Of a stretch of 64,000 nucleotides of DNA, positions 10,302 to 19,259 are shown in pieces. Numbering within the stretch: the first letter of the stretch is position 1; each line of letters begins with the position of its first letter. Position numbers and translations under genes: made by a program. The notes below the pieces were generated by a model that saw nothing but the letters and a program-made list of their open reading frames with translations, was not told where the DNA came from and made no database searches. This stretch comes from Streptomyces sp. SW4 (GTDB lineage: Bacteria; Actinomycetota; Actinomycetes; Streptomycetales; Streptomycetaceae), in the NCBI GenBank assembly GCA_003248315.1, contig QKWM01000004.1, positions 5,205,001 to 5,269,000 on the forward strand, read 5' to 3'.

Positions 10302-10505
10302 CTACACTGCCTGCCCGACGGGGCAGGCGCGGCAGATTCCGCAGTCACGGCCCTCGGCCTTCATGTACCGCCTCACGCGTCCCTGAAATGCGCGGTCTGC
10401 GGCGGCCCTGGAGGACAGGACACACACCATCTCGCCCGCGATCTCGGTCGCGTACCCAAGGAAGTTGGAGTCCGCGCCGAGATCGAGGTTGATGACATTA
10501 CTCAC
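10302..10505 (-). CDS. Small Cys-containing protein of unknown function
   Basis: 67 residues, with a good GGGGA ribosome site 10 bases before ATG 10505. The C-terminus carries DCGICRACPVGQAV, a possible metal-binding cluster. It lies between integrase and repressor on the same strand, a place where small lysogeny-related genes often sit. No family recognised. A shorter ORF on the opposite strand looks like a shadow. Confidence 0.55.
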   Translation of the reverse strand: MSNVINLDLGADSNFLGYATEIAGEMVCVLSSRAAADRAFQGRVRRYMKAEGRDCGICRACPVGQAV

Positions 10506-10659
10506 CGGTCCCCCTAAGTACCGTTGGGAACCTCCCGGGTGGTTGAGCCCAGAGTTACATGCCGAACACGCGATCGGCCACAGTTTGTTGAGGCTTCACC
10601 AGCCGAATCAGGTAACGTTTCGGTCACGGCGAAAAGGTTGTACGGGAGAACGTCGCAGT

Positions 10660-11078
10660 TCAGGTGTCATCCCGCACAGCGCCCGCCCTTCGCAAGATCT
10701 CCACGAGTTCATCACTGAACGCATCGATGTCCCGATCGGGGTAGACGCCGGCAGCTTCGCGCGCGCCGCCTCGAACGCCGCCTGTCGCGCTGCCTCCGCC
10801 GTCAGGGTGGCCGGGGGTGCAGGGGTGAGGTCGTCGCCGGGGGCGGTGAGGACGGGGTTGCCGCCTTCGGTGATGGCGACGCAGCTTCCGATGCCCCACC
10901 CGAGTGCCTTGTCCACCTTCACGTAAGTCGACTCACGGACCTCTTGGCCCTCCTCGACCTTCTTCCAGGTGTTCCTGGTGATGCCGGCGGCTTCCGCCGC
11001 CGCGTCCCGCGACGGGTACTGCTGCAGGCGGTGCGCCTTCACGCTCTTCGCGAGGCGGTCGAGATCCCGAGTAGCCAT
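10660..11078 (-). CDS. XRE-type HTH protein, probable prophage repressor
   Basis: Start chosen at ATG 11078 (MATRDLDRLAKSVKAHRLQQ). Residues about 22-60 form a helix-turn-helix (SRDAAAEAAGITRNTWKKVE). The frame shifts near 10750, beside a GCCGG run, and then ends as PDRDIDAFSDELVEILRRAG plus a short tail at 10660. The intact product is about 139 residues. It is transcribed divergently from a Cro-like gene across a repeat-rich gap, the usual layout of a phage immunity switch, so a repressor role is inferred from fold and context. Confidence 0.65.
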
Positions 11079-11140
11079 GTCGACATCTTCGCAGGGCCAG
11101 CCAGTTCCAACCAGTTCTACCAAGGTAAACGGCCGGTTTT

Positions 11141-11244
11141 GGTTGACCGAGGATCACCCCGCTGACCTCGACTGGCCCTCACTAGGGTCAACTAAGGTCA
11201 CTTAAGTCCGCCAAGGGGTAGACAACCAGGGTCAACTAGGGTTA
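11141..11244. promoter_or_regulatory. Probable operator region of the lysis/lysogeny switch
   Basis: The gap between the divergent regulators holds repeated GGTCAAC-like words: 11141-11148 (inverted, GGTTGACC), about 11163 (inverted GACCT), 11186-11193 (GGTCAACT), 11196-11200 (AGGTCA) and 11230-11237 (GGTCAACT, followed by AGGGTTA). The spacing of direct copies and the divergent promoters suggest binding sites for the repressor or the Cro-like protein. No experimental link can be claimed. Confidence 0.5.
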
Positions 11245-11254
11245 GTTTCAATGC

Positions 11255-11512
11255 ATGCACCAACCCCCGACCTTCGAGGTCATCGGGGACGCGATCCGCG
11301 AGGAGCGCATGCAAGCGGGGCTCACCCAGACCGAGCTGGCCAGACAAGCGGGAATCAGCCCCCGCTACGTCAGCCACCTGGAGAACGGCACCCGCAGGCA
11401 CATGGGCCCCAAGACGTACCGCCGTCTCCGCGACGCCTTGCAGACGCCCGACTCACGCATCCGGCGCACGCCTCCTCGCCCCACCGAGGACCCACCCCAC
11501 GAAAGGCAGTGA
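11255..11512 (+). CDS. XRE-family HTH protein (Cro-like)
   Basis: 85 residues; residues about 8-60 form a canonical XRE domain (IREERMQAGLTQTELARQAG, then ISPRYVSHLENG). ATG 11255 is preferred over the out-of-frame ATG at 11251. It is the first rightward gene after the operator region, opposite the repressor, and so is likely the early regulator that commits to lytic growth. Confidence 0.7.
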   Translation: MHQPPTFEVIGDAIREERMQAGLTQTELARQAGISPRYVSHLENGTRRHMGPKTYRRLRDALQTPDSRIRRTPPRPTEDPPHERQ

Positions 11513-11517
11513 CCCCC

Positions 11518-11964
11518 GTGTCCACGGACAAGCGGAAGTACCACCAGCCGACCCCGCCGGCTGACCCGAACCAGGAGTACATGACCGTTCAGGAGACCGC
11601 GTTCGTGCTCGGCACGAGCACCTCGTGGCTGCGTCGCCTGCTCCGTGACCACCCGGAGCTGTGCGGCCGGAACGGCGGCCCCGGCCGGAAGATCATGACG
11701 AACCGCGAGCAGCGGGCTGCGATCCACGCCGTCCGCTCCGCCGGCGACCCGCGCACCGGCCGCAAGATCCCGCGGCCCGTCGGCGCCCGGCGCCCGCCCG
11801 CAGGCCGGCTCTCGCCGGCGCCTGACCCCGGATACGCCGAAGGGCCGCCCAGCTTTGCCCGGCCGGCGACCCCACGACTCGGCGACCCCTACCAACCCGA
11901 ACACGAGAAGGAGAGGCCCCGATGGGGAACAACTCTACCCAGCTCAGCGCGGCGACCGCGCTGA
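11518..11964 (+). CDS. Small HTH (MerR/excisionase-like) DNA-binding protein
   Basis: GTG 11518 follows GAAAGG. The core at residues about 22-60 (MTVQETAFVLGTSTSWLRRL) is a winged-HTH of the HTH_17/excisionase sort. The basic, Pro-rich tail reads on past the start of the next gene at 11922 to a stop at 11964, so a lost base near the 3' end is possible. Being early and near the integrase, it could be an excisionase or an early regulator; the choice is not resolved. Confidence 0.5.
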   Translation: MSTDKRKYHQPTPPADPNQEYMTVQETAFVLGTSTSWLRRLLRDHPELCGRNGGPGRKIMTNREQRAAIHAVRSAGDPRTGRKIPRPVGARRPPAGRLSPAPDPGYAEGPPSFARPATPRLGDPYQPEHEKERPRWGTTLPSSARRPR

Positions 11965-12232
11965 CCCAACTCCTCGCGGAGTACCCCGACCTCCCGGAGG
12001 CCGGCTGGTCGATCGGCTCGATCATCCACGACCTGCGGGCCACCTGTACGGCGGGATGCCGGAGCTGGCGGCCTACGCCGACGTCCTTGGCGGCAGCGTC
12101 CGCGCGGCGAACGAGACGTTCGAGCTGCGGGGTCAGCGGATGCGCCGGCACGTGCTGACGACGGTGTGGCGGGATGTTCCGGTCGAGGTGGCGGTGGCGC
12201 TGCCGGCGTCGGTTCAGGCGGTGGCGTCGTGA
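11922..12232 (+). CDS. Conserved-looking phage protein, unknown function
   Basis: Starts MGNNSTQLSAATALTQLLAE after a strong GAGAAGGAGAGG site. A one-base loss near 12035-12045 joins it to HLYGGMPELAAYADVLGG and an end at 12232, giving about 103 residues. No motif recognised. Its TGA overlaps the next GTG (12229). Confidence 0.5.
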
Positions 12233-12432
12233 ACGCGGCGGCGATCGGCGCGCGGGGATGGTGCGCGCGGAGGACGTGGAGGAGCAGGCGCTCGCGGCGG
12301 TGGACGTGGAGTTCACGGAGTACTTCGGTCCGGATTGGCGGCGGTGGCAGCCGTGGCAGGTGGAGCAGTACGTCGCGGCGATCGAGAAGGTTCACGCGGA
12401 GTTCGCCCGCAGCAGGTGGGGAGGGCGGCGTG
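12229..12432 (+). CDS. Small acidic phage protein, unknown
   Basis: Reads VNAAAIGARG then MVRAEDVEEQALAAVDVEFT and onward through WRRWQPWQVEQYVAAIEKVH. Two apparent losses (near 12256 and 12406) are needed for the overlapping start at GTG 12229 and a stop overlapping the next GTG at 12430. ATG 12258 is an alternative start. Function unknown. Confidence 0.4.
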
Positions 12433-12956
12433 AACACGAAGCGGGTGAACGGCGCGGCCGGGGTCATCCTCGCGGCGCTGCAGCAGAACCGGACCCCGCG
12501 GGGATCGCGCTGGCGTTGGAGTCGGCGGGTCTGCTGATGACGCCGGAGACGGCGAACGACATGGCGTCGGTGTCGACCGACGCGGTGCGTGTCGCTGAGG
12601 AGTCGGTGGCTGAGCTGAAGCGGGAGCACGCCGAGTCGGAGCGGCTCCGCGAGCGGATCGCTGAGCTGGAGAAGGCGGCCGAGGAGATCCGGCACCTGCA
12701 CAAGGACTCGCCGATGGGCCCGTGCCCGGTGTGCATCGACTCGGACGCCATGGCCCGGGGCGCCGACTACACGCTGCCGTACCCGTGCCCGACGGCGCGG
12801 CTGGCCGGGGCGAAGGACTGCGACCCGCCGCAGGCTCTCCAGCCGGGCGCGTGCACGACGTGCGGTGACGGCCCGAACGACTGGTGCGTCGGATGCGCGA
12901 AGTGCCGGTGCGAGCCGCAGCACGACAAGGGCTGCATGTACGCAGGCTCGCCGTGA
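12430..12956 (+). CDS. Coiled-coil protein with C-terminal Cys-rich segment
   Basis: About 176 residues after restoring one G near 12497 (NRTPAGIALALESAGLLMTP). A coiled coil (SVAELKREHAESERLRERIA, ELEKAAEEIRHLHKD) is followed by PCPVCIDSDA and a dense Cys cluster (CTTCGDGPNDWCVGCAKCRC) ending in CMYAGSP. The Cys pattern suggests zinc binding. It sits in a chain of overlapping early genes; role unknown. Confidence 0.5.
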
Positions 12957-13156
12957 TCGAACTGGCGCTGATCGGCCTCAGCCTCGCGGCCCTCGTGTTC
13001 TGGCTCGCCCAGGCGATCGCAGACCACACGCCGCGGCGGAGCCGCCGCCAGCCGCCGGCGCCTCGTGTCCCGCATTGGGCGCGTACCGGCCATCTGTCTT
13101 CTTCCTCTCCTTCTTCTGCGGCCCGTGGCCGCCACCGCCGAGGAGGCACCCCGTGA
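12953..13156 (+). CDS. Small single-pass membrane protein
   Basis: GTG 12953 overlaps the previous stop. The first 23 residues (IELALIGLSLAALVFWLAQA) are a membrane segment, followed by a basic Pro/Ser-rich tail to the stop at 13156, itself overlapped by the next GTG. 67 residues. Unknown function. Confidence 0.5.
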   Translation: MIELALIGLSLAALVFWLAQAIADHTPRRSRRQPPAPRVPHWARTGHLSSSSPSSAARGRHRRGGTP

Positions 13157-13527
13157 GCACCAACCCGCAACTCTCCTTCGAACTCCGGTCGGACTGGCTC
13201 GCCGGTTACCTGCGCGCTGACCAGATCCGCACCGACACCCTGGTCCAGCTCGTCGCCCAGTGGGCCGACCCGGACGCCCGGGACGGCGTGCTGGACGCGC
13301 TCGACGCGCTCGCTGCGGTGGTGCAGAGCACGCCCCGTGAGGGCGAACTCGACGCCGCGGTGGAGGCCGTGGAGGACGCCGCGTCGATGGACACGGCCCG
13401 CCTGGAGCTGGACGCCTTCACGGTCCGCCGCCTGGCCGGGGAACTGTCCGGCGTGCAGGACAAGGTCTGCCGGTTCAACCCGCAGGGCATCGTCCCGGCG
13501 CTGCGCGAAGGACGGCGGACCGCATGA
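13153..13527 (+). CDS. Conserved phage protein, unknown
   Basis: 124 residues, VSTNPQLSFELRSDWLAGYL onward, mostly helical and acidic. GTG 13153 and the stop at 13527 overlap the neighbours by four bases each, showing translational coupling. No domain recognised. Confidence 0.55.
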   Translation: MSTNPQLSFELRSDWLAGYLRADQIRTDTLVQLVAQWADPDARDGVLDALDALAAVVQSTPREGELDAAVEAVEDAASMDTARLELDAFTVRRLAGELSGVQDKVCRFNPQGIVPALREGRRTA

Positions 13528-13948
13528 GCACTCTGCAGCCCGAGGTCGCCGCGCTCGTCACCCGGCAGCGCAACGCGGCCATCGAAGCCCTCCGCCAGTC
13601 CCTCCCCTCGACGACCCCGACCGGCACGCCCTCGACCTCGACACCGACGCCCGGTTCGCACAGATGGCCGCCGACCACCCCGAAGCCTGTGCCTGCCCGC
13701 CCGAGGGCATCCCCGGCTTCCTCGCCCACCTGTCCGGCGGGGACCTGCCGGCCGACGCGGTCCGCGAGGAGCGGTGCATCCGCCCGCCCATCGGCTGCGG
13801 CCAGCCCCTCATCGCGACCGACAGCACCACCCGCGTGTTCTGGAACGAGGCCGAGGCCGCCGCCTACCAGGCGGAATGGCAGATCACCGGGCTCTGCCCC
13901 GACTGCCAGGACCGCCTCACCGACGACGAGGACGGATACGAGCAGTGA
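13524..13948 (+). CDS. Cys-containing phage protein, possible zinc binding
   Basis: Starts MSTLQPEVAALVTRQRNAAI. After one lost base near 13602 it continues HALDLDTDARFAQMAADHPE and ends at 13948 with paired cysteines spread through CACPPEG, CIRPPIGCGQPL and LCPDCQDRLTD. About 141 residues. The cysteine spacing suggests a zinc-binding fold; no family named. Confidence 0.5.
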
Positions 13949-14790
13949 CCAACCCGAAGCACGCCCGCGACACCGAGCGGGGCCGCTACTACAGCGACCC
14001 CGCCGGGGCCCCGACCTCGTCTCCGTCACCAACGTCATCGACACCGCCGTCAACAAGTCCTTCGCGCTGGTCCCGTGGGGCGTCAAGGTCACCCTCGAAT
14101 ACCTTCTCGACCGCTGGCAGGTCATCACCGACCGCGTCGAGACCGACCGGCCGGCGCTCACCAAGGAACTCAAGGCCGTCCACCGCGACGTGAAGGAGCA
14201 GGCCGCCGACCTCGGCGACCGCGTCCACACCGCCGCAGAAGCCCGCGTCCTCGGCGCCCCCGTCGCGGACGACCCGATCGTCAACCCCTACGTCGACCAG
14301 CTCGACGCCTGGCTTGAATCGTGGGGCGTCGACCTCAACGAGCACATCGAAGCCACCGAGATCACCTGCCTGCACCGGCGCCTCGGCTACGCCGGCACCG
14401 CCGACCTCATGGTGTGGCTGCCGACCGGGCCCGGTCACCGGCTGGAGCTGTGGCTCATCGACTACAAGTCGTCCGCCACCCGCCCGGCCCGCTCCGTCTA
14501 CCCGGAGAACACCCTCCAACTCGCCGCGCTGCGCTACTGCGAGACGGTTCTCCTCCCCGACGACACCGAGCAGCCGATGCCCCGCATCGAACGCACCGGC
14601 GTCCTCAACCTCCGCGCCGGCTCCCACGCCCTGGTGCCGATGCCGCCGACAGGACCGCGCACCGCGCGTTCCGCGGCGCCCTGGAGACCACCCGCTGGCT
14701 GCACGCCGCCCCTCCACCTACCCCGCGCTGTTCGCCCCCGGGCACGAGCCCGCGCCGCGGCGACGCGCCACGACCCGAAAGGCCGCCTGA
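13945..14790 (+). CDS. PD-(D/E)XK (RecB/Cas4-like) exonuclease
   Basis: The product begins VTNPKHARDTERGRYY and carries the nuclease core around its middle: a helix ending in ITCLHRRLGYAGTADLMVWL, then ELWLIDYKSSATR, giving the D...DYK catalytic pattern, then YPENTLQLAALRYCETV. This matches phage recombination exonucleases that process DNA ends. Losses near 14006, 14645 and 14712 break the frame; joined, the protein is about 282 residues and ends at 14790. It is followed by a Gp3-like gene and a DnaQ-like gene, a DNA metabolism block. Confidence 0.75.
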
Positions 14791-14792
14791 CC

Positions 14793-15770
14793 ATGGGGTC
14801 CCGACTCCGGAACATTCAAGCCCGCGCCGCCGAGCACGGCCGGCTGCGGACCGGCTACACGCAGGGCAACCGCCCGATGCGGTCCAGCACGTGGGTGATC
14901 ACCTCCCACTCGGAGGAGCACGTCCGTACCGCGGCGAAGCTGTGGGGCGGCGAGCCCGAGCAGTGGTCACCGCTGAACTCCACGATCTCCAGTGGCGGGT
15001 CATCACGAACGCGTCGTCGATCGAGGCGCTGATCACGCCCGGTGATCCGCTGAACCAGTACAACGAGATGTGGTCCAAGGGCGGATGCCAGCGCCGCTGC
15101 GACGGCGAGACCGAACTCCTCTCCCGCCAGCCCTGCCTGTGCATGCGGCAGTTCGGTGAGGACTGGCACCTCCAGCCCAAGGGCCGCGTCTGCTCCACCA
15201 CGTCCCGCCTGAACGTCATGCTCCCGGACCTGTCCGGCATGGGCATGTGGCGGGCCGAGACCCACTCCTTCTACGCCGCGCAGGAGTGGGCGGCATGGTC
15301 GACATGGTCCTCGCCGGGACCGACGGCCGCGGCTTCGTGCCGGTGACGCTGCGGATCGAGCCACGGCAGCGGGTCGCAGACGGGCAGACGAAGAAGTTCC
15401 CCGTCGTCGTGGTCGAGTTGCGCGGCGTGACCCCGCGGCAGGCCCTCGCCGGCCCGATGAACGCGGCGACCGCCCTCGACCCCGGCGCGGCCGGGCAGGC
15501 GCGGGCAGCGATCGAGGCTCCCCGCCCGGACTACCTCGCCGACGCCGAGGCCGCGCTCACGGTCGACGACGTGCAGGACGTGTACCGCGCCGCCCACGCG
15601 GCCGGACACCTGACGGACGACCTGGTCGCCGCCCTGAAGAAGCGCGCCGACGAGGTCAAGGCCGAAACCGAGCGCCGGAACACCGGCCCGGACGAGGACG
15701 GCGCCTACGAGGCCGAGGTCGTCGACGAGCCCGCAGCCGCCTGGCCGGCCACCGCTCAGCCCCTGCATAG
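14793..15770 (+). CDS. phiC31 Gp3-like protein (recombination directionality factor family)
   Basis: Starts MGSRLRNIQARAAEHGRLRT at ATG 14793. Features I recall from the Gp3-like family are all present: the RLRTGYT start, the GGCQRRCDGETELL cysteine box, CLCMRQFG, RLNVMLPDLSGMGMWR and VPVTLRIEPRQR. phiC31 Gp3 redirects a serine integrase towards excision, yet this prophage has a tyrosine integrase. Frame breaks near 14963 and 15280 are repaired by one base each; the acidic tail then ends at TAG 15768-15770 if a further base is missing upstream, and otherwise reads into the next gene. A role other than integrase control is possible. Confidence 0.6.
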
Positions 15771-15783
15771 CCCGCACACGAAC

Positions 15784-15814
15784 GGCCGCCCCCGCGGGCA
15801 GTGCGGGGGCGGCC
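15784..15814 (+). terminator. Perfect 12-bp GC hairpin
   Basis: Stem 15784-15795 (GGCCGCCCCCGC) pairs exactly with 15803-15814 across a 7-base loop. It lies between the Gp3-like gene and the DnaQ-like gene. No T-run follows, as is usual in Streptomyces. It may attenuate rather than end transcription. Confidence 0.6.
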
Positions 15815-15831
15815 ACCCCTCAGGAGACCAC

Positions 15832-16587
15832 ATGAATCAGCACACCGACCAGCAGGCACCGCCCTGGTACCTCGGACGCCTCGCCGGGTTCGACATCGAA
15901 TCGACGGGCGTCAACCCGGAGAACGACCGCATCGTCACCGCCTGCGTCGTCCAGTGCGGCGCCGGACAGCCCGTCGCCTCCGCTACGTGGATGGCCGACC
16001 CCGGTGTGGAGATCCCCCAGGCCGCCGAAGCGGTCCACGGCATCAGCACCGAGCGCGCCAGGAAGGAAGGCACGCCCGCCGGAGAGGTCGTCGAGCAGGT
16101 CGTCACCGCACTCACCGCGGTGGTCCTGTCCGGGATCCCGGTCGTCGCGATGAACGCCGCCTACGACCTCACCATGCTCGACCGTGAGGCGCGCCGGCAC
16201 GGCGTCCAGCCCCTCACCGAGATCGTCGGCGACGACCTGCGGGTCATCGACCCGTTCGTCCTCGACAAGAAGATCGACCCGTACCGCCGAGGCAAGCGCA
16301 CCCTGACCGCCCTCTGCGAGCACTACAAGGTGCCCCTCGACGGCGCGCACGACGCCGCAGCAGACGCGCTCGCCGCGTGCCGGGTGGCCTGGCGGATCGG
16401 CCAGCGCGAGCCCGAACTGGGCGCGGCCTCGCTCGACTTCCTACACGACAAGCAGACCGAATGGGCCCGCGAACAGGCCGAGAGCTTGGCGGACTACTTC
16501 CGCCGCACCCCCGGCAAGGAAGACCGCGCCCGGTTCGTGCGCGGCGACTGGCCCCTCATCCCGCACCAGCGAAAGGGCGACTCGTGA
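15832..16587 (+). CDS. DnaQ-like 3'-5' exonuclease (DEDDh)
   Basis: ATG 15832 follows CAGGAGA. Exo I is FDIESTGVNPEND (DxE), Exo II is MNAAYDLTMLDREA, Exo III is HDAAADALAACRVAW, giving the complete DEDDh set. About 251 residues with a C-terminal extension (SLADYFRRTPGKEDRARFVR). Such exonucleases proofread or trim 3' ends; in a phage block with a RecB-like nuclease and a resolvase, a recombination or replication role is likely. Confidence 0.85.
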   Translation: MNQHTDQQAPPWYLGRLAGFDIESTGVNPENDRIVTACVVQCGAGQPVASATWMADPGVEIPQAAEAVHGISTERARKEGTPAGEVVEQVVTALTAVVLSGIPVVAMNAAYDLTMLDREARRHGVQPLTEIVGDDLRVIDPFVLDKKIDPYRRGKRTLTALCEHYKVPLDGAHDAAADALAACRVAWRIGQREPELGAASLDFLHDKQTEWAREQAESLADYFRRTPGKEDRARFVRGDWPLIPHQRKGDS

Positions 16588-17072
16588 TGCAGCGACGCGT
16601 GTCCCGAGCGAAGTACAACCAGGCGGTGGCCGCCGGCCAGCACGAGCGCCGGCTCCGCCTCGACGCTGAGGAGCGGCTGGCCGCGAAGGAGGCCGCGGAG
16701 TCCCGCGCCGACCAGGCCACCGCCAGCACGATCAACCGCCTGGCGACCGAAGTGACCGCGCTCCGCGGGATCGTCGCCTGCCTCGTCGTCGCCATGGAAT
16801 CCGACGGCCGCGCCGCCGACGCCCACGCGCTGCGGCAGCAGCTCGCCGCCGCGGGGGTGGACGTCCGGGAGGAGATCGTCGAGCGGCTACCGACGCCGGA
16901 CATGCGGCCCGCGAAGCGGGTGTTCACGCCGTCCGAGTCGCGGCTGATCGGGCAACTCCACCTGGCGCGGAAGGCGTGCGGCGCGTTCGAGGACCGCTGC
17001 CGCGACCTCCAGCGGATCAACGAAGCCCAGGCGCTGCAGCTCCGCCAGCTCACCGAGGGGACCGTGGCATGA
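16587..17072 (+). CDS. Coiled-coil phage protein, unknown
   Basis: ATG 16587 overlaps the DnaQ-like stop. About 161 residues, dominated by a helical coiled coil (QHERRLRLDAEERLAAKEAA through TEVTALRG), then VFTPSESRLIGQLHLARKAC. No catalytic motif. The stop overlaps the next ATG (17069). Confidence 0.55.
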   Translation: MQRRVSRAKYNQAVAAGQHERRLRLDAEERLAAKEAAESRADQATASTINRLATEVTALRGIVACLVVAMESDGRAADAHALRQQLAAAGVDVREEIVERLPTPDMRPAKRVFTPSESRLIGQLHLARKACGAFEDRCRDLQRINEAQALQLRQLTEGTVA

Positions 17073-17275
17073 CCCGCACACAGATCCTCGCCCTGCCGAA
17101 GCCGCTGCGGTGGGCCGCGCAACTGATCTGGCCGACCGGCCTGCACCGCCCGCACGCCGCGATCGTCGCCCAGCAGTTCGTGCACTGCCCGGCATGCGGC
17201 GTCGAAACCGCCGCCACCATCCACGGCTTCACGATCCTCTGCACCGAGGGCCACATCATCCACGGGGGCGCCTGA
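17069..17275 (+). CDS. Small zinc-ribbon-like protein
   Basis: 68 residues. The second half has CPACG and a later ILCTEGHIIH, a Cx2C...C...H arrangement suggesting one zinc site. It lies between overlapping neighbours in the recombination block. Function unknown. Confidence 0.5.
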   Translation: MTRTQILALPKPLRWAAQLIWPTGLHRPHAAIVAQQFVHCPACGVETAATIHGFTILCTEGHIIHGGA

Positions 17276-17630
17276 TGACCCGCTCCAACTACGCCCGCGG
17301 CCGCGACCTCGAACACCGCGTCCGCACCCACCTCCGCGAACAGGGCTACGAGGTACTCCGCACCGCCGGCTCGAAGTCCAAGGTCGACCTCGTCGCGATC
17401 AAGCCCGGCCAGATTCTGTTCGTCCAGTGCAAGCGGTCCGGGACCCTGCCGCCCGCGGAGTGGAACGCCCTGTGGGACCTCGCCCTGATGGTCGGCGCGG
17501 TGCCCGTCCTCGCGGAGCAGCTCACCCGTGGTCGGAAGTACTGGCGGCTGACCGGCCGCAAGGACGTCCCGGGAGGCGCCAGCCGTATACCGAGATCGTC
17601 CTCGACGAACTGGCGGAGGTGCCGGTCTGA
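17275..17630 (+). CDS. Hjc-like Holliday junction resolvase / restriction-fold nuclease
   Basis: Starts MTRSNYARGRDLEHRVRTHL; the archaeal-Hjc pattern follows: Glu in RDLEHRV, KVDLVAIKPGQ (D) and FVQCKRSG (ExK-type QxK). One lost base near 17570 joins it to YTEIVLDELAEVPV with a stop at 17630, about 119 residues, the size of Hjc proteins. It would cut four-way junctions made during phage recombination. The Glu of the ExK motif reads Gln here, which lowers certainty about activity. Confidence 0.7.
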
Positions 17631-18504
17631 TGCCGACGCCGCCGAACGCCACCAACACCGACATCATCGCCATGCTCCGCGACGGCCACAGCAACATACG
17701 GATCTCCCGTGACCTGCGCTGCGACAAGACGCGTGTCGCCCGGCTCCGGAAGGAACTCGGCCTCCCCAACGTCATCCTGCAACCCCTCACGCTCGAACAG
17801 AAGTGGGCCACCAAAACCCGGCCCGTAGACGGCGGCCACCTCGAATGGATCGGAGAACGCGCCAAGAAGACCGGAACACCGGTGATGCGCTACAAGGAGG
17901 TCGGCTACAGCCCCGCCGCGATCGCCTTCGAGATCCGACACGGCCGCCAGCCCAAGGGCTACGTCATGGCGAGTGCGGGTTCAAGCACTGCGTCGCCCCC
18001 GATCACGTGAACGACGAAGCCGGACGGCGGCAGCAGCGCCTCGCGCGGCGCGCAGCCCGCGGCCTGGGCGCGATCCCCGACCGGTGCGTCGCCGGTCATG
18101 ACATGAGCGTGCACGCCCGTCTGGAATCGGACGGGACCGCCTACTGCCAGGAGTGCAAGCGCCTCGACAAACGGGCGCAGCGTGACCCGTCCACGCCCCG
18201 CCCGCACCGACCGCGGCCGGCCTCGGTCGATGAGGTGTTCCGTGCCCACACCGTACCCGTGGCCGGTGGGCACTTGCGGTGGGCTGGCAAGACGTCGAAG
18301 GGCACGCCGATCGTCCGGTTCGGCGCATCGGCCTACTCCGCCTACCGGGTCGCGTTCCGGATCGAGCACGGACGTGAACCCGAGGGACACGTGAGCCCCG
18401 GTTGCGGGATGCCGCTGTGTGTGGCCGGCACGCATGTCGAGGACCGGCCGATGCGGAAGCGCACCAACTCCCTGTATGACGCGATCTTCGGAGCAGCACA
18501 GTGA
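17630..18504 (+). CDS. HTH protein with two degenerate HNH modules
   Basis: An N-terminal helix-turn-helix (TDIIAMLRDGHSNIRISRDL) is followed by two copies of one module. Copy 1 (about residues 58-135): VDGGHLEWIG ... AFEIRHGRQPKGYV ... CGFKHCVAPDHV. Copy 2 (about 200-280): VAGGHLRWAG ... AFRIEHGREPEGHV ... CGMPLCVAGTHV. The layout recalls HNH_3 endonucleases, but the usual DH dyad before the first Cys is missing in both, so cleavage is doubtful; metal and DNA binding are plausible. A frame break near 17965 is repaired by one base. Between the copies lies a further Cys/His segment (CVAGHDMSVHA ... CQECKRLDK). The next gene carries a third copy. Confidence 0.6.
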
Positions 18505-19075
18505 CCCACTACACCGGCTCCACGCCGACCACCCCGCGGAAGAAGGACTGGCGCGACCAGGCCGCCTGCGCCGGCGCCGACAACGACGGCTGGTTCCCGC
18601 ACCCCACCAACGCAACCGCGGTGCAGACGGCCAAGAAGGTCTGCTTCGCCTGCCCGGTCATGTTCGACTGCGCACAGTACGCCCTCACCACCCGCCAAGA
18701 TGCCGGCGTGTGGGGAGGCCTGTCCGAAGGGCAGCGCACCACCCTCTACAAGAAGCACCGCACCGCCGACTTCAGCAACCCGGCGATCGTCCGCAACAGC
18801 GTGACGCGGGCCCTCCACCACGAACTCTTCCCGGTCACGTCCCTCCGCGACCTGTGGGACGAACGCTCCTACCCGCTGCCTGGCGGGCACATCGGCTGGC
18901 GAGGCGAGTCCCAGAACTTCACGATCCGGGGGCAGGTGTACACGCCGAAGCAGTTCGCGTTCCTCGTCGACCGCGGGCACAAGGCCGTCGGCATCGTCCG
19001 CCGCACCCCGGAATGCCCAGTCGTCGAGTGCGTGAACCCCTGCACCTCGCGGACAACACCGAACGGTGCCAGTGA
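18501..19075 (+). CDS. WhiB-family regulator fused to a degenerate HNH module
   Basis: The first 75 residues are WhiB-like: DQAACAGADNDGWF, CFACPVMFDCAQYAL and GVWGG, giving the four Cys that bind a 4Fe-4S cluster. A linker leads to the same module as in the gene before (LPGGHIGWRG ... FAFLVDRGHKAVGIV ... CPVVECVNPLHLADN). The last Cys-Val-Asn-Pro-x-His part is seen after restoring one C near 19036; the protein then ends at 19075 rather than running to 19088 in poor sequence. WhiB proteins bind sigma factor and DNA; a phage regulator of host or late genes is likely. The stop overlaps an ATG whose gene is cut by the IS element. Confidence 0.7.
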
Positions 19076-19085
19076 TGGCGCTTCC
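19075..19085 (+). pseudogene. First codons of a phage gene interrupted by the IS element
   Basis: ATG 19075 overlaps the WhiB stop (TGATG) in the same way as every other junction of this operon, and codes M-A-L-P before the IS begins at 19086. The remaining 3' part is at 22209-22288. Confidence 0.5.
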
Positions 19086-19259
19086 TGAAAACGGCCACCC
19101 GTGATCTGGTGGGTGGCCAAACCTGCTCGGTGGATCTCCCCACCCTTCGTGTGACTGTCTTCAGTCTCTTCGCGTGATCTGGCCCGGCGTGTCGTCTTGG
19201 GGCCGGTGTGTCGTGGACAGCCTGCGTGCGCTTGAAGGTCGGCCTGTTCGGGGGCCTGG

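Noticed and set aside
10287..10517. Plus-strand frame with CAVCGGPGG motif
   Set aside because: It lies opposite 10302-10505, which has the better ribosome site and sits in the leftward operon.
11251..11964. One 237-residue gene starting at ATG 11251
   Set aside because: Its first part overlaps the Cro-like XRE gene in another frame; only the part from GTG 11518 looks coding.
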